From DATKKX01 sp035542775 (GTDB taxonomy: Bacteria; Planctomycetota; Phycisphaerae; UBA1845; UTPLA1), in assembly GCA_035542775.1 (NCBI GenBank), contig DATKKX010000380.1, forward strand, positions 1-5,653: a DNA stretch of 5,653 nucleotides, given 5' to 3'. Shown in pieces: positions 4,936 to 5,653 of the stretch. Position numbers and translations under genes: made by a program. The notes beneath the pieces are model-generated. The model was given only the letters and a program-made list of their open reading frames with translations, had not been told where the DNA came from and did no database searches. Position 1 is the stretch's first letter. Each line of letters starts with the position of its first letter.

Positions 4936-5653
4936 TCACGGAGCAGCACGGCCGACGGCCGTAAATCGATGATACTTGTACCACGCCGCGCAGGTGCCTT
5001 CGCTGCTGACCATGCACGGACCGATCGGCGTCAGCGGCGTACATGTGTTCTCGAACAAGCCGCATTCGATCGGTTCCACCTTCCCCTGAATGACCTCTCC
5101 GCAACGGCAGGCCGGGTGGTCCTCATCCTCGCCCAGGGCCACGCCGAACCGCTGCAACGCATCATAATGCCGGAAGGCGGGCGCTAATTCCAGCCCGCTG
5201 CCGCGAATGACGCCAAGCGCCCGCCAGGGCGTGTCCGCAATGACGAAAACCCGACGCAGAAGCTCGGCCGCCGCGGCATTGCCTCCTTCTGAAACGATCC
5301 CGGCATAGACATTTTCCAACTGCGGACGACCGGCCGCCACCTGACGCACCAGATGCAGAAGCCCCAGCAGAATTTGCTGCGGCTCGAATCCCGCAACTAC
5401 GCATCCTTTGCGGTGCTTCTCAACAACGGGCCGATACGCCGAGCTGCCGATGATGACACTCACGTGACCGGGGCAGAGAAAGCCGTCCAGCGGAACATCG
5501 CCCGCCTCCAGCAACGCCAGCATCGCCGGAACGACGAGCTTGTGGCACATGAGGACGCTGAAATTCTCGACATGTTCCCGCTGGGCCTCGAGTACCGTTG
5601 CCGCCGTGGCCGGAGCCGTCGTCTCGAAGCCGACGCCGAGAAAAACCACCTCC
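4936..5653 (-). CDS. hypD: Hydrogenase maturation factor HypD, 3' part (N-terminus beyond window)
   Basis: HypD is the [4Fe-4S] scaffold that, with HypC, holds the iron while its CN and CO ligands are attached. The visible 238 residues are the C-terminal two-thirds; the frame is open to the right edge and begins EVVFLGVGFETTAPAT, a standard HypD block. Further signatures are GFLCPGHVSVIIG (57-69 of the visible part) and VAGFEPQQIL (86-95). The cysteine-rich tail has CRCGEVIQG (182-190), C197, C204, GPCMVSSEGTCAAWYKY (211-227), and contains the [4Fe-4S] ligands. The N-terminal cysteine motifs lie outside the window. The GTG at 5649 is an internal valine codon, not a start. The tail after KY is about 11 residues longer than in many HypD proteins. 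It stops 16 bp before hypE. Confidence 0.97.
   Translation of the reverse strand, partial: EVVFLGVGFETTAPATAATVLEAQREHVENFSVLMCHKLVVPAMLALLEAGDVPLDGFLCPGHVSVIIGSSAYRPVVEKHRKGCVVAGFEPQQILLGLLHLVRQVAAGRPQLENVYAGIVSEGGNAAAAELLRRVFVIADTPWRALGVIRGSGLELAPAFRHYDALQRFGVALGEDEDHPACRCGEVIQGKVEPIECGLFENTCTPLTPIGPCMVSSEGTCAAWYKYHRFTAVGRAAP

Noticed and set aside
4939..4956. Short direct repeat ACGGCCG-ACGGCCG at the end of hypD
   Set aside because: Two 7-bp copies inside coding DNA for the variable C-terminal tail; too short and GC-rich to mean anything without comparison.

Overview
The window is a single-direction cluster on the minus strand for an NAD(P)-linked, soluble [NiFe] hydrogenase together with part of its maturation machinery. 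Read in the direction of transcription (right to left), the order is: hypD (3' two-thirds only, cut by the right edge), hypE, a stand-alone receiver-domain response regulator, a non-coding stretch of about 297 bp, then the four hydrogenase subunits beta, gamma, delta (small) and alpha (large; only its first 171 codons lie inside the left edge). No gene on the plus strand is convincing.

The subunit order beta-gamma-delta-alpha and the domains match group 3b [NiFe] hydrogenases (HyhBGSL, also called HydBGDA or sulfhydrogenase). A two-ferredoxin-cluster beta subunit and an FAD/NAD(P)-binding PyrK-like gamma subunit form the NAD(P)H-side electron module. The small subunit carries [4Fe-4S] clusters to the large subunit, which holds the Ni-Fe site. 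HypD and HypE build and deliver the Fe(CN)2CO part of that site, so the neighbouring genes make sense as one unit. HypC, HypF, HypA, HypB and the large-subunit protease are not in the window and may lie beyond either edge.

The hydrogenase genes are packed tightly: beta and gamma are 1 bp apart, and gamma/delta and delta/alpha each overlap as ATGA, which suggests translational coupling and equal subunit synthesis. The 297-bp gap before the beta gene is the only real regulatory space. It holds a strong candidate sigma-54 (-24/-12) promoter pointing at the hydrogenase genes, an 11-bp direct repeat placed on both sides of that promoter, a stable inverted repeat in the predicted leader, and a 12-bp tandem repeat just before the beta gene. 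The response regulator immediately upstream has no output domain, so it would have to act through a partner protein.

The DNA is GC-rich, with clear Shine-Dalgarno sites (GGAGG type) and overlapping genes. This indicates a bacterium with a high-GC genome and a fermentative, anaerobic or facultative hydrogen metabolism. Group 3b enzymes are spread over many phyla (for example Chloroflexota, Planctomycetota, Deltaproteobacteria-related lineages), and the window alone does not settle which one this is. The gene content is of known type; the less ordinary parts are the regulatory gap and the response regulator wedged between the maturation and structural genes.
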